A DNA stretch of 64,000 nt. It comes from Streptomyces longispororuber. GTDB lineage: Bacteria > Actinomycetota > Actinomycetes > Streptomycetales > Streptomycetaceae. The notes under the pieces are model-generated. The model ran no database searches, had not been told where the DNA came from, and saw only the letters and a list, made by a program, of their open reading frames with translations. Shown here piece by piece: positions 24,014 through 32,231 of this stretch; position 1 is the stretch's first letter, and every line of letters begins with the position of its first letter. The DNA is taken from NCBI RefSeq assembly GCF_014656095.1, contig NZ_BNBT01000016.1:1-64000 (forward strand), read 5' to 3'. The translations under genes and the position numbers were made by a program.

Positions 24014-24611
24014 CTAGGCGTCCCGGTAGCGGTCCCGGACCTCCGGGATGGGTGGAAGCCCGCGGCGGTGCAGGCGGCGATGGCGCCGGTGTTGGCGCTC
24101 GGGGTGCAGACGACGGCGCTGGACGCGCCGAGCTCTGGAGCGCGGCCGCCGCGGCGACGGAGACCGCCGTGCCGTGGCCGCGGCGGCGGTGCTCGCGGTG
24201 CACGCCCATCGGTTCGAGCGGCCCGGGCCTGCCCGGGCCGGCCGACCACACCGTCACCGCCGCAGCGCGCCCGGCGGCACCTCGACGTTCAGCCTGCCCG
24301 TCGGCAGCACGCCGCGCTCCGGCCGGGTCACGTCGTCCAGCAGTCGCTGTGCCAGCTCCTCGTCGCGGTGGGCGGCGGGCGCGAACGTCAGCCGCAGCAG
24401 CCGGGGGCCGTCCAGCAGCCCGACGGCGAGGATCCGCCCGTCCCGGTCCACGTCCGGACCGCGGCGGCGGTCGCCTCCGCCCCCGACCGCCAGAACCAGC
24501 CCACGTCGCCCGGGTGCAGTTGCGTCGGCGCCCCTCGCGCTGCCACTCCCGCAGCACAACCACCGCCTCGCCGAGCCCGTCCACGTCCGGCTCGCTCGTC
24601 ACGATCGTCAT
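24014..24611 (-). pseudogene. Decayed GNAT N-acetyltransferase
   Basis: From ATG 24611 one frame reads MTIVTSEPDVDGLGEAVVVL, a second reads APTQLHPGDVGWFW, a third reads LRLTFAPAAHRDEELAQRLL and ERGVLPTGRLNVEVPPGA, and a fourth reads TVWSAGPGRPGPLEPMGVHR; the end SSAVVCTPSANTGAIAACTA is in yet another frame, stopping at 24014-24016. The EPMGVHREHRRRG segment is the acetyl-CoA loop. About 80-100 residues between the GRLNVEVPP and TVWSAG parts, compared with usual family proteins, are missing, so a true deletion accompanies at least three one-base shifts. It is surely non-functional. Confidence 0.65.
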
Positions 24612-24668
24612 GCCCGCGATCGCAATGCCCGCGATCACACACCAGAGCGGGGAGGGTTCGCACCCGGT

Positions 24669-25553
24669 TTACGACCGGCCGGGCGGCGGGTCGTCGTCGT
24701 CCGGTCCTCCGGGCCCGGGGCAGGTGTCCGGCGGGGAGTCCGGGCGGTCGGCCACGGTGCCGGTCGGCCGGGCGGACGTCGTACCGGTCGGTTCGGACGT
24801 CGTAGCGGCCGGTGTGCGGGACGTCGTAGCGGCCGTTTCGCCGTACGGGGGGCCTGATACGCGGTCGTCGATGACGATCGTGACGGGCGGCGCGCCGTCG
24901 CCGCGGTGCGGGTGCTCGACGACGTCCCGCACCGTCTGGGTGAGCCGCTCGTGGAGGTGGCCCGCGATGGCCCGGGTGCCCGGGTCGTCGTCGGTCCGGC
25001 TGACGCTGCGGAGGCGGGTGAGGGCCGCGACGAGGCTGGGCCCTGACACCCGGACGCTGACGGCCTCGCCCTCCTCGACCACGCTGCCCGGCACCCGGAA
25101 GTGGCGGTCCGGGCTCGCGTGCTCGACGACGAAGGCCCAGGTGTCGCGGTGCGCCCTGACAGTGGCGCAGGAGATCCCGGCCGCCCGCAGCAGGGTCCTC
25201 GTCTCGGTTTCGAGGGCCTCGGGGCATTTCTCGCGACGCTCTGTACGGGGTTCTTGGCGGGGTTCTCCGCGTGGCTCCTCGCGGGGCTCTTCGCGGGGCG
25301 GGCGGGGCTCCCGGCGCGAGAGGCGGGCGAGGTCGTCGAGCGCGCCGCGCACCGCCCTCAGCTCGCTGTCGACACGGGCGAAACCGGTGGTGACGGCGTC
25401 CTCGGTGGCCCGCCGTGCCTGGTCGGCGGCGTGCTGCCGGTCGCTCACGCGCCGGCTCAGCGCTTCGAGTTCGCCGAGGACCCGGCGGAGGAGGTCGCCG
25501 GTGCCGTCGTCCCCCTGGGGATCGCTGCCGCGGTACCTGCCGAATACGCCCAT
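24669..25553 (-). CDS. Hypothetical protein with coiled-coil and disordered C-terminus
   Basis: The 294-residue protein begins MGVFGRYRGSDPQGDDG and continues with a helical region (LLRRVLGELEALSRRVSDRQ, then ELRAVRGALDDLARLSRRE) likely to form a coiled coil. An Arg/Glu/Pro repeat (PREEPREEPRGEPRQEP) precedes a compact middle domain (CPEALETETRTLLRAAGISC to AIAGHLHERLTQTVRDVVEH). The last 60 residues are Thr/Pro/Gly/Asp-rich and probably unstructured. ATG 25553 follows GAAGGGG. No family is recognised. The compact domain contains two cysteines. The 290 nt upstream contain no gene. Confidence 0.75.
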   Translation of the reverse strand: MGVFGRYRGSDPQGDDGTGDLLRRVLGELEALSRRVSDRQHAADQARRATEDAVTTGFARVDSELRAVRGALDDLARLSRREPRPPREEPREEPRGEPRQEPRTERREKCPEALETETRTLLRAAGISCATVRAHRDTWAFVVEHASPDRHFRVPGSVVEEGEAVSVRVSGPSLVAALTRLRSVSRTDDDPGTRAIAGHLHERLTQTVRDVVEHPHRGDGAPPVTIVIDDRVSGPPYGETAATTSRTPAATTSEPTGTTSARPTGTVADRPDSPPDTCPGPGGPDDDDPPPGRS

Positions 25554-25843
25554 GTACGCCCCTTCGCGTCGGCGGTGACCCGGCAAGGGTGCGGGCATAT
25601 CGACAAGGCGACAAGACGGCCCGGCGGGCGGCTTTCGGCACGGCCCCGGCCGACGGCCGTGCGCGGGGAGGAACACGCCTGGTGGTGACGGTTCGTGCCG
25701 TCGCACGGCCGGTGCTCGGCGGGCGGTTGCACAGCGCGGAGCGGGGCGTTCGAGGGGCCGGGCGCGCTCACGGCGCTCCCCTCGGGAGCGGTGGGCGCCC
25801 CCAGGGCTCGTCAGCCCGGTCGAGGGGAAGCCGGGCGGCGGGC

Positions 25844-26701
25844 CTAGTACACGACCGACACGACGCGGCACACGGCTTCCGCCAGTCGGCGCTCCCCGTG
25901 GGTGCGGGTACGGCCGAGCGCGGTGGCCGGGTCGATGCCGCGCGTGCACAGCCGCCACGCCGTGTCCGGGTCCCACTCCACGGCCGCCGCGGGCCGTCCG
26001 GCGGGCGGCCGGGCCAGGCTCCAGCGGTCCCGCTCGGCGGTGACGGTCCACGTGCCGCCCGCCGGGCCGCCGACCCGCACCTCCACCTGGGTGCCGACGG
26101 GGGCCTCCGTGTCCCGCAAGGTGTGCGGCAGGGCGCGCAGGAACGTGTCCAGGACCACCGCGAGCGGACCGGGAGCGAGGTCGCTCCCCAGGCCGACGGC
26201 GTGCCGCACCTGCTGGCGGTGGGTCCAGAACTCGGTGAACTCGCGGGCGCAGTCCAGCCACATGGGCGCCGGATCGACCCCCGCCCAGGACACGCCCAGC
26301 GAGGCGGCCGCCGGGTCGGCGGCCTCGAAGAACCGGGTGACCTGCCGGCCCACCAGGTCCAGGGTGTCGACCAGGGCGGCGGGGCTGACCCGCGCCCAGG
26401 CGTCGACCCACTCCTGGTTGGCGCGGTGGATGAAGGCCTCCAGCGTCTCGCCCGGCGCGGGGCGCGGCCCGCCCTCGTGGCGGTCACGGTCCCGGCCGAG
26501 GCGCCCGTAGTAGTCGCCGAGGACGTGCGCGGCGAGATCGCGCACCGTCCAGCCGGGCACCGCCTCCCGGTGCCAGTCGGCGGGCGCCGCCCCGCGCAGG
26601 GTCGCCAGCAGTGCCTCGTGCTCGGCGGCGAACAGCGGGCGGGCGTCGACGGGCGCGCCGAGCCACGCGTGGCCGTGCGCCCCGGAGGGTCCGGAATCCA
26701 T
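25844..26701 (-). CDS. Maleylpyruvate-isomerase-family (mycothiol-dependent, DinB-like) protein
   Basis: The 285-residue protein has the N-terminal MDMPI/DinB helical bundle: LFAAEHEALLATLRGAAPAD, WHREAVPGWTVRDLAAHVLG (the W-x-V-x-D-x-x-A-H metal-site motif) and DCAREFTEFWTHRQQVRHAV (second H-x3-H-like element). A C-terminal SCP2-like domain follows (VGTQVEVRVGGPAGGTWTVT, AVEWDPDTAWRLCTRGIDP). Such enzymes use mycothiol, the actinobacterial thiol, but their substrates are mostly unknown. ATG 26701 follows GGTGGGG. Its 5' region contains a 26-nt C homopolymer about 100 nt upstream. Confidence 0.88.
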   Translation of the reverse strand: MDSGPSGAHGHAWLGAPVDARPLFAAEHEALLATLRGAAPADWHREAVPGWTVRDLAAHVLGDYYGRLGRDRDRHEGGPRPAPGETLEAFIHRANQEWVDAWARVSPAALVDTLDLVGRQVTRFFEAADPAAASLGVSWAGVDPAPMWLDCAREFTEFWTHRQQVRHAVGLGSDLAPGPLAVVLDTFLRALPHTLRDTEAPVGTQVEVRVGGPAGGTWTVTAERDRWSLARPPAGRPAAAVEWDPDTAWRLCTRGIDPATALGRTRTHGERRLAEAVCRVVSVVY

Positions 26702-26803
26702 GGCCCCACCTTGCGGGCCGCGCTCCCGGTCGGCCAGCGAATATCCGGCACGGCACGGGCCCCACCGCCTGCGTACGGCCCCCACCGCCCGCGCACGGCC
26801 CGG

Positions 26804-26829
26804 CCCCCCCCCCCCCCCCCCCCCCCCCC
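26804..26829. repeat. Uninterrupted run of 26 cytosines
   Basis: The C run lies in the 391-nt divergent gap between the maleylpyruvate-isomerase-like gene and the methyltransferase operon. The flanks are imperfect repeats of (T)ACGGCCC-CACCGCC type. On the minus strand it is a G26 tract able to form G-quadruplex structures. The exact length is doubtful because long homopolymers are poorly resolved by sequencing. No gene is seen elsewhere in 26702-27092. Confidence 0.8.
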
Positions 26830-27092
26830 GTACGGGAAGACCCCTACCGCCCGCGTGCGGCCGGTCCACGGCCCGCGTACCGCCCGCGTTCGGACCGCGG
26901 GCCCCGCCCCGGTGGGCACGTCCGCCACACGCGCCCCCGCGCAGCTCAGAGGGCCGCCGTGCATCACATCGCCCCTTCGGGGCACCTGTAGCGCCTGGTA
27001 CGACCGAACCCCGCGCTCTCCGGTGGACGCCGGGCAGAAAGAGAGGAAGCCTGGTGGAGAACCCTCTCCCCTCACACCCCACGGAAGGCACC

Positions 27093-27788
27093 ATGGCGCG
27101 TTCGCTCACCACCGACGCGCCCCCGGCGGCACCCGTCCCCCCGGCACGGATGTGGCGGCTGCCCGGTGTCTACGCGCCGCAGGCCGACACCCGCCTCCTC
27201 GCCCGCGCCCTGCAGCGCGAGGGCGTGGCGGGCCTCGACGTCCTGGACGTCGGCAGCGGCAGCGGGGCGCTCTCCGTGTACGCCGCGCACTTCGGCGCCC
27301 GCGTCACCGCCGTCGACGTCTCCCGCCGGGCCGTGTGGACCACCCGGTTCAACGCATGGCGCGCCGGCCGTCGTCTCACCGCCCTGCACGGCAGCCTGGA
27401 CACGCTCGAAGGCCGCCGCTTCGACGTCCTGGTCAGCAACCCTCCCTACGTGCCCGCGCCGAACCCGAATCCTCCCGCGCGCGGCGCCGCACGCGCCTGG
27501 GACGCCGGGTACGACGGGCGGCACGTGATCGACCGGATCTGTGCCGCCGCGCCCCGGCTGCTGCGCCCGCACGGCGTGTTCCTGATGGTCCACTCCGCGC
27601 TGAGCGGCACCGAGACGACGCTCATGCGCCTGGAGGAGGCGGGCCTGCGGGCCAGGGTGAGCGAGCGGGCGCTGATCCCGCACGGGCCCGTGCTGCGCTC
27701 CCGCCAGGAGTGGCTGCGCGCCCGGAACCTCATAGGCCCCGACGAGACGCTGGAAGGCCTGGTGGTGATCCGTGCCGAACTCCGCTGA
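27093..27788 (+). CDS. HemK2/MTQ2-like class I methyltransferase
   Basis: The 231-residue protein carries the SAM-binding loop LDVLDVGSGSGALSVYAAH, the acidic AVDVSRRAV strand end, and the amino-methyltransferase motif VLVSNPPYVPAP. NPPY is the signature of N5-glutamine and adenine-N6 methyltransferases; the short N-terminus without the PrmC helical domain fits the HemK2/MTQ2 side of the family. ATG 27093 follows GGAAGG. It is the first gene of a three-gene operon, overlapping the CDGSH gene by 17 nt. Its partner may be a protein or a small-molecule substrate of the operon. Confidence 0.88.
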   Translation: MARSLTTDAPPAAPVPPARMWRLPGVYAPQADTRLLARALQREGVAGLDVLDVGSGSGALSVYAAHFGARVTAVDVSRRAVWTTRFNAWRAGRRLTALHGSLDTLEGRRFDVLVSNPPYVPAPNPNPPARGAARAWDAGYDGRHVIDRICAAAPRLLRPHGVFLMVHSALSGTETTLMRLEEAGLRARVSERALIPHGPVLRSRQEWLRARNLIGPDETLEGLVVIRAELR

Positions 27789-28227
27789 GCCCCGCCACGC
27801 CCCCGACCGGGCCCCGTGCCCGGCGGCCGCGGCCCCCGTCCCGGCCCCGGCCCCCACCCAGGACGCGCGGCGCGTCACCGTTGACCCGGCGGGCCCCCTG
27901 CTGGTGGAGGGGCCGGTCGAGGTCGTGACCGCCGACGGCTCCCTCGTACGGTCCGACCGCTTCGTCGTCGCCGTCTGCGCCTGCCGCCGCACGCGTACGC
28001 CGCCCTGGTGCGACACCAGCCACCGCCGCCGCACCAAGGGTTCGCCCGCCGCCGAGGGCGGCCCGCGCCCGGCGGGGCCCGGGAACCGGACGAGCTCCCC
28101 GGAACCTGCGGGCTCCCCCGCCGCCGGCCCGGCGCCCGCGCCCGCTCCGAAGGGCCCGTACGACTCGAAGGACCAGCACCGCTCGAAGGACCGGCACCGC
28201 TCGAAGGACGCGAAGGACGCGACGTGA
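27772..28227 (+). CDS. CDGSH iron-sulfur domain protein
   Basis: The 151-residue protein contains a CDGSH-type 2Fe-2S site: C-x-C, then W-C-D-T-S-H in VCACRRTRTPPWCDTSHRRR, giving three cysteines and one histidine. Just before it is RVTVDPAGPLLVEGPVEVVT, the usual beta-strand lead-in. The C-terminal 50 residues are a charged tail with repeated DSKDQHRSKDRHRSKD units and no fold. GTG 27772 lies inside the methyltransferase gene; its stop overlaps the next start by 4 nt. It may pass electrons to the diiron enzyme encoded next. Confidence 0.9.
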   Translation: MPNSAEPRHAPDRAPCPAAAAPVPAPAPTQDARRVTVDPAGPLLVEGPVEVVTADGSLVRSDRFVVAVCACRRTRTPPWCDTSHRRRTKGSPAAEGGPRPAGPGNRTSSPEPAGSPAAGPAPAPAPKGPYDSKDQHRSKDRHRSKDAKDAT

Positions 28228-29231
28228 CCCACCTGCCGCCCCCGCGTGGGCCCCTCTCGCACGCCGTCATCACCGCCCTGCGCGACGGTCCCGACGGCCT
28301 CGCGCACGACCCCGCCGCCCTCCGCGGCGCCGACCCGTGGGGCGAGGACCTGCACCTCGCCCTGTACGTGCTCTACGAACTGCACTACCGGGGCTTCGAC
28401 TCCGTCCCCGACGACCTGGAGTGGCACCCGGCCCTGCTCGCCGTGCGCCGCGGCCTGGAGGACGCCTTCCTCACCGCGCTGCGCGACGCCGTTCCCACCG
28501 GGCGCACGGCCGCGGAGGCCCTCGAGGACCTCCTGGTCGAGCCCGTCGAGGCCACGGGCAGCGTCAGCCACCACCTCGCCAAGGACGGCGAGCTGTGGCA
28601 GGTGCGCGAGTACGCCGCGCTGCGGTCGCTCTACCACCTCAAGGAGGCCGACCCGCACGCCTGGGTGCTGCCGCGCCTGTACGGCCGGGCCAAGGCCGCG
28701 ATGGCGGCGATCGAGTACGACGAGTTCGGCGCGGGCCGCGCCGAACGCGTGCACGCCCAGCTCTTCGCCGACCTGATGAGCGACCTCCGGCTCGACCCGA
28801 CGTACGGCCGCTACCTCGACCGGGCCCCCGCCGAGGCGCTCGTGGTCGTCAACCTCATGTCGCTGTTCGGCCTGCACCGCGCGCTGCGCGGCGCGCTCGT
28901 CGGGCACTTCGCCACAGTCGAGATCACCTCCCCGCCCGGTTCGCGGCGCCTCGCCGCCGCCATGCGCCGCCTGGACGCGGGCCCGGCCGCCGAGCACTTC
29001 TACGCCGAGCACGTCGAGGCCGACGCCGTGCACGAGCAGGTCGTGCGCCGCGAGGTGGTGGCGGGACTGCTGGCCGACGAGCCGGAGCTCGACGCCGACG
29101 TCGCCTTCGGGGCGGACGCGACCGTCCTGGTGGAGGACCGGTTCGCGGCGTACCTGCTGGACGTGTGGGGGCAGGGCCGCTCGGCGCTGCGCGGCGAGCA
29201 CGCCCCCGCCCTCGCCGGACACGCCCGCTGA
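28224..29231 (+). CDS. Heme-oxygenase-like diiron oxidase/oxygenase (HDO) family protein
   Basis: The 335-residue helical protein belongs to the iron-containing redox (TENA/heme-oxygenase-like) superfamily. Candidate iron ligands are E141, E167 and H177 (EFGAGRAERVH), H263, D267 and H270 (HVEADAVH). Their spacings of 26, 10, 86, 4 and 3 equal those I recall for the diiron domain of SznF (E189, E215, H225, H311, D315, H318). Members oxidise amino-acid-like or fatty-acid substrates in natural-product pathways. GTG 28224 overlaps the CDGSH stop (GTGA). Substrate unknown. A strong hairpin lies 294 nt downstream. Confidence 0.88.
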   Translation: MTHLPPPRGPLSHAVITALRDGPDGLAHDPAALRGADPWGEDLHLALYVLYELHYRGFDSVPDDLEWHPALLAVRRGLEDAFLTALRDAVPTGRTAAEALEDLLVEPVEATGSVSHHLAKDGELWQVREYAALRSLYHLKEADPHAWVLPRLYGRAKAAMAAIEYDEFGAGRAERVHAQLFADLMSDLRLDPTYGRYLDRAPAEALVVVNLMSLFGLHRALRGALVGHFATVEITSPPGSRRLAAAMRRLDAGPAAEHFYAEHVEADAVHEQVVRREVVAGLLADEPELDADVAFGADATVLVEDRFAAYLLDVWGQGRSALRGEHAPALAGHAR

Positions 29232-29242
29232 CCCCGCGACCC

Positions 29243-29354
29243 GTTGATGCGCTGATCCGCTGAGTTGCTGATCTGCCGAGCTGCTGAGCCGCTGATCCGC
29301 CGGTCTGCTGACCCGCTGACCTGTTGACCTGCTGACCCGCTGACCCGCTGACCA
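29243..29354. repeat. Fourteen exact-period copies of an 8-bp unit
   Basis: Units of the form GCTGAYCY run without phase slip from 29243 to 29354; three read GCTGACCC exactly and the rest differ by one to four bases. The array lies just downstream of the HDO gene. Because 8 is not a multiple of 3 it cannot encode a simple peptide repeat. Confidence 0.85.
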
Positions 29355-29524
29355 TCCGAACGGCACTCAGCGCCGACGAGCCCCTGAGGGCCGCCGCGCC
29401 GCCCGTTCCGGCCCCTTTACGGTGCCGGGCCGGGTGAGCGGCGCGCCCCTGGGGCTCGCCGTGCTGCCCGGAACCACCGGCGGTACGAGGGGGACGGGTC
29501 CGGCCCGGTGGGCGGGGCACGGGG

Positions 29525-29553
29525 ACGGGCCCGGCCGGGTGGGCCGGGCCCGT
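29525..29553. terminator. Perfect 12-bp stem terminator between convergent genes
   Basis: ACGGGCCCGGCC (29525-29536) pairs exactly with GGCCGGGCCCGT (29542-29553) around GGGTG. It lies between the HDO operon (+) and the DUF5709 gene (-) and could end transcription from both sides. The rest of 29355-29619 shows no gene. Confidence 0.75.
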
Positions 29554-29619
29554 CGCGCTCGTCCCTGGCCGGGCGAGGTCAGGCCGGGAGGGACCGGGGC
29601 GGACCGGTCGGCGGACCGG

Positions 29620-30108
29620 TCACATCTGCCCCTCCCCCGGCTCCTCCTCGTCGGGCTCCTCCACGACGTGCACCGCGGCCTCCTCGGCGCCCGCCGCGCC
29701 CCCGTCCACCCCCACGTCGGAGGCGACGAGGTCCTTGGTGGTGTCCCGGCTCACGCCCTCGTCCGGGGCGACCAGGCGGCCGGCGCGGTCCGCCCCGGTC
29801 TCGGGGTCCCGGAGCTCGCCCTCGCCGCCGGGCAGGTCGCCGATGCCGTCACCCGCGGGCGGTTCCGTGTCCGGCACCTCCCGGCTCAGCCGCTCGTCGA
29901 GGGACTCGCCCTCGTGCTGCTCCGCCGCCGTGACGCCGGTCTCGTTGACGCCCAGGGGCTTCTCCGGCGGCGAGTAGCCCTCGTCGAGGATGTCGTCGTA
30001 CGTACGCTCGTCCACGGCGTCCTGGAGGTCCAGGGGCGCCGCGTCCTCCTGTTCCTCGTTGTCGCCGGTGGGCTGGTAGGCGTCGTCCGCCATGCTGCTG
30101 TCACTCAT
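29620..30108 (-). CDS. DUF5709-type acidic protein
   Basis: The 162-residue, strongly acidic protein starts MSDSSMADDAYQPTGDNEEQ and carries the family landmarks LDEGYSPPEKPLGVNETGVT and SLDERLSREVPDTEPP, with a later RLVAPDEGVSRDTTKDLVAS. DUF5709 proteins are small actinobacterial proteins of unknown function, often regulated as stress proteins. ATG 30108 follows AGGAGGTG, an ideal ribosome binding site. A SigB-like promoter may lie 64-88 nt upstream of the start. The C-terminal tail is rich in Glu. Confidence 0.88.
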   Translation of the reverse strand: MSDSSMADDAYQPTGDNEEQEDAAPLDLQDAVDERTYDDILDEGYSPPEKPLGVNETGVTAAEQHEGESLDERLSREVPDTEPPAGDGIGDLPGGEGELRDPETGADRAGRLVAPDEGVSRDTTKDLVASDVGVDGGAAGAEEAAVHVVEEPDEEEPGEGQM

Positions 30109-30171
30109 GGCACCTCCTGCTTCCGCGGTATCGGGGCGGCACAGGGATCTCCAGGCCGCCGGAGCCTCTCG

Positions 30172-30196
30172 GTGCCCGTCACAGACCTCGCCAAAC
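30172..30196 (-). promoter_or_regulatory. Possible SigB-type stress promoter of the DUF5709 gene
   Basis: On the minus strand GTTT (30193-30196) is followed after 15 nt by GGGCAC (30172-30177), one base away from the general-stress sigma consensus GnnT-N14-16-GGGTAY. The remainder of the 315-nt gap 30109-30423 contains no recognised gene. Confidence 0.3.
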
Positions 30197-30423
30197 GTGT
30201 CCGGCCCCCACCGTCGCGGCCGTGACCGTCCTCCCGGCGCTCGCGCCCGGCGAACCGCACACCGCTGCCCAGGCCCTTCCCCACCTGCACACATCATGGG
30301 CCGGATGGCGCGGCTTCGCAGCCGGTCACGCCGTGGGGCGCCCCTGGCGCTTTGCCGTACCGGCAACCATGTTTGCTTTCGCGGCAGGTGCACACGCACC
30401 GTCGTCGCAAGGAGGTGGTCACG

Positions 30424-31479
30424 GTGACCGAGCACATGGACGACAGAGCCCGTCGGGTGTACGAGAGGACCCGGCGAGTGGCCGACGGGGCCCGACAGGT
30501 GGACGGCAGGGCTCAGCAGGTGGACGGCGGCTACGACGTGGTGGTGGTCGGCGGTGGCGCCGCCGGGCTGAACGGGGCCCTGATGCTCGCGCGGGCGCGG
30601 CGCTCCGTTGCGGTGATCGACGCGGGCGCCCCGCGCAACGCCCCGGCGAGCCAGGTGCACGGGCTCCTCGGCCGTGAGGGGACGCCGCCCGCCGAGCTGC
30701 TGGAACGCGGCCGGGCGGAGGTGCGCGGGTACGGCGCCCACGTGGTGTCCGGCTCGGTGGAGTCGGCAGCCCGGGACGGCGAGGGCTTCACCGTCGCGCT
30801 GGCCGACGGCCGGAGCGTCCGCGCGCGGCGGCTCCTGGTGGCGACCGGCCTCGTCGACGAGCTGCCGGACGTGCCGGGGCTGCGCGAGCGCTGGGGGCGG
30901 GACGTGCTGCACTGCCCGTACTGCCACGGCTGGGAGGTCCGCGACCAGGCCGTCGGCGTGCTGGCGGGCGGGCCGATGTCGGTGCACCAGGCGCTGCTGT
31001 TCCGGCAGTTGACCGACGACGTCACGTACTTCACCCACACCGGGGCGGCCCTGGACGACGAGGAGGCGGAGCAGTTCGCGGCGCTCGGCGTCCGGGTCGT
31101 GGACGGGGAGGTGACCGGCCTTGAGGTGGCGGACGACCGGCTCGTGGGCGTGCGGCTGCGCGGCGGCGCCACCGTCGCGCGTGACGCCCTCGCGGTCGCG
31201 CCGCGCATCGTGGCGCGCGCCGGTTTCCTGGCGGCGCTGGGGCTGCGGGCGGTCGAGCACCCCATGGGTGTCGGCGCGTACGTCCCGTGCGACGCGACCG
31301 GCCGCACCGAGGTGCCGGGCGTGTGGGTCGCGGGCAACGTCACCGACCTGACCGCCCAGGTGGGCGCGGCCGCGGCGGCGGGCGCCGCGGCGGGTGCCCA
31401 GATCAACGCCGACCTGGTCGCCGAGGACACCCGGCGGGCCGTGGCCGCCCGGCGGCGGGCGGCGGCCGTCAGAGCGTGA
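30424..31479 (+). CDS. Thioredoxin-reductase-like NAD(P)/FAD oxidoreductase
   Basis: The 351-residue flavoprotein has the FAD-binding YDVVVVGGGAAGLNGALMLA loop, VIDAGAPRNAPASQVHGLLG, ATGLVDELPDVPGLRERWGR, the redox motif HCPYCHGWEVRDQ (C-x-x-C) and the C-terminal FAD motif GVWVAGNVTDLTAQ. The C-x-x-C sits between the two nucleotide domains as in thioredoxin reductases. No thioredoxin gene is adjacent. About 40 charged N-terminal residues precede the fold. GTG 30424 follows AAGGAGGTG. It overlaps the convergent DUF4190-like gene by 11 nt at the 3' end. Confidence 0.92.
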   Translation: MTEHMDDRARRVYERTRRVADGARQVDGRAQQVDGGYDVVVVGGGAAGLNGALMLARARRSVAVIDAGAPRNAPASQVHGLLGREGTPPAELLERGRAEVRGYGAHVVSGSVESAARDGEGFTVALADGRSVRARRLLVATGLVDELPDVPGLRERWGRDVLHCPYCHGWEVRDQAVGVLAGGPMSVHQALLFRQLTDDVTYFTHTGAALDDEEAEQFAALGVRVVDGEVTGLEVADDRLVGVRLRGGATVARDALAVAPRIVARAGFLAALGLRAVEHPMGVGAYVPCDATGRTEVPGVWVAGNVTDLTAQVGAAAAAGAAAGAQINADLVAEDTRRAVAARRRAAAVRA

Positions 31480-31840
31480 CGAGGGTCAGCACCAGGCCCA
31501 CGAGGCCGGTGGCCACGCCCGCCACGGCCTGCTTGCGGCCGGCGCCGTGCATGCGGTGGGCGTTGGCGAGCCCGGTGACGCCGAGGACGAGGGCCGGCAC
31601 GGGGATGGTGCCCGTAACGGCGCGCAGCGGCGGAAAGAGGGCCCCGACGACGGACAGGGTGCCGTAGGCGAGGGCGAGGGTGGCCAGGCCGTTGAGCGGG
31701 CCTTTCGCCGGAGCCGAAGCCGGAGCCGAAGCCGAAGCCGGGTCTGGTGCCGAAGCCGGGTCCGGCGCCTGGGCCTGGGCCGGGGCCTGGGCCTGGGTGG
31801 GTGCGGTCTGTGCGGCAGGGGCGGGCGCGAGTGTGGTCAT
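31469..31840 (-). CDS. DUF4190-like small membrane protein
   Basis: The 123-residue protein has an N-terminal 55-residue Ala/Pro/Gln/Ser-rich tail (AQAPAQAQAPDPASAPDPAS) and then two hydrophobic hairpins, GLATLALAYGTLSVVGALFP and AVAGVATGLVGLVLTLVTL, separated by VLGVTGLANAHRMHGAGRKQ, the usual DUF4190 layout. Proline/Ala tails before such membrane domains are common in actinobacteria. ATG 31840 is preferred over 31891. The 388-nt gap to the next gene (31841-32228) is low-complexity GGTGC/GGCAC-rich sequence without a gene. Confidence 0.8.
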   Translation of the reverse strand: MTTLAPAPAAQTAPTQAQAPAQAQAPDPASAPDPASASAPASAPAKGPLNGLATLALAYGTLSVVGALFPPLRAVTGTIPVPALVLGVTGLANAHRMHGAGRKQAVAGVATGLVGLVLTLVTL

Positions 31841-32214
31841 GAAGGCGTCGTCCTGGTGACTCGGAGCGGGTGGGAGGGGCGCGGCAGGCACGCGAGAGCC
31901 GTCCGCGACGGCCCCGCGCGGCGCGCGCCGCGCGGGCAGTGCCGTCGATGCGGGGGGGGCACTGGCGGTGCCGACGGTACGAGCGGTGCGAGCGGCACTG
32001 GCGGTGCCGACGGTGCGGGCCGTACAGGCGGTGCAGGCGGTAGCGACGATGCGGGCCGTGCCGATGGTGCCGACAGCGCTGTCGGCCGGAAAGCCGCCGT
32101 CGACTCCGCCGAGGCCGCCGTCGACCCCGCCGTAGACCCCCTGGGGCTGCCGTCGGCCCCACCGAGGCTAGGGAACCGCAAGCCATAGATCAAAGACGCG
32201 ATTCCATGGGGAGG

Positions 32215-32231
32215 CATAGGGTTCGCCTATG
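32215..32231. promoter_or_regulatory. Inverted repeat CATAGG-GTTCG-CCTATG overlapping a LysR start codon
   Basis: CATAGG (32215-32220) and CCTATG (32226-32231) are perfect arms; the second contains the ATG of the LysR gene. It may be an autoregulatory site or a hairpin limiting translation. Confidence 0.4.

Noticed and set aside
23425..25578. Long + strand frames across 23.4-25.6 kb
   Set aside because: They cross a clear minus-strand pseudogene and gene, and change character repeatedly; only the short integrase-like stretch was kept.
26804..26829. Phase-variation switch at the C26 tract
   Set aside because: The tract is not in a coding region and its length is uncertain; it was kept as a repeat, not as a switch.
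27875..28273. Antisense frames over the CDGSH gene
   Set aside because: They are Arg/Pro/Ser noise, whereas the sense strand has the full C-x-C and W-C-D-T-S-H motif.
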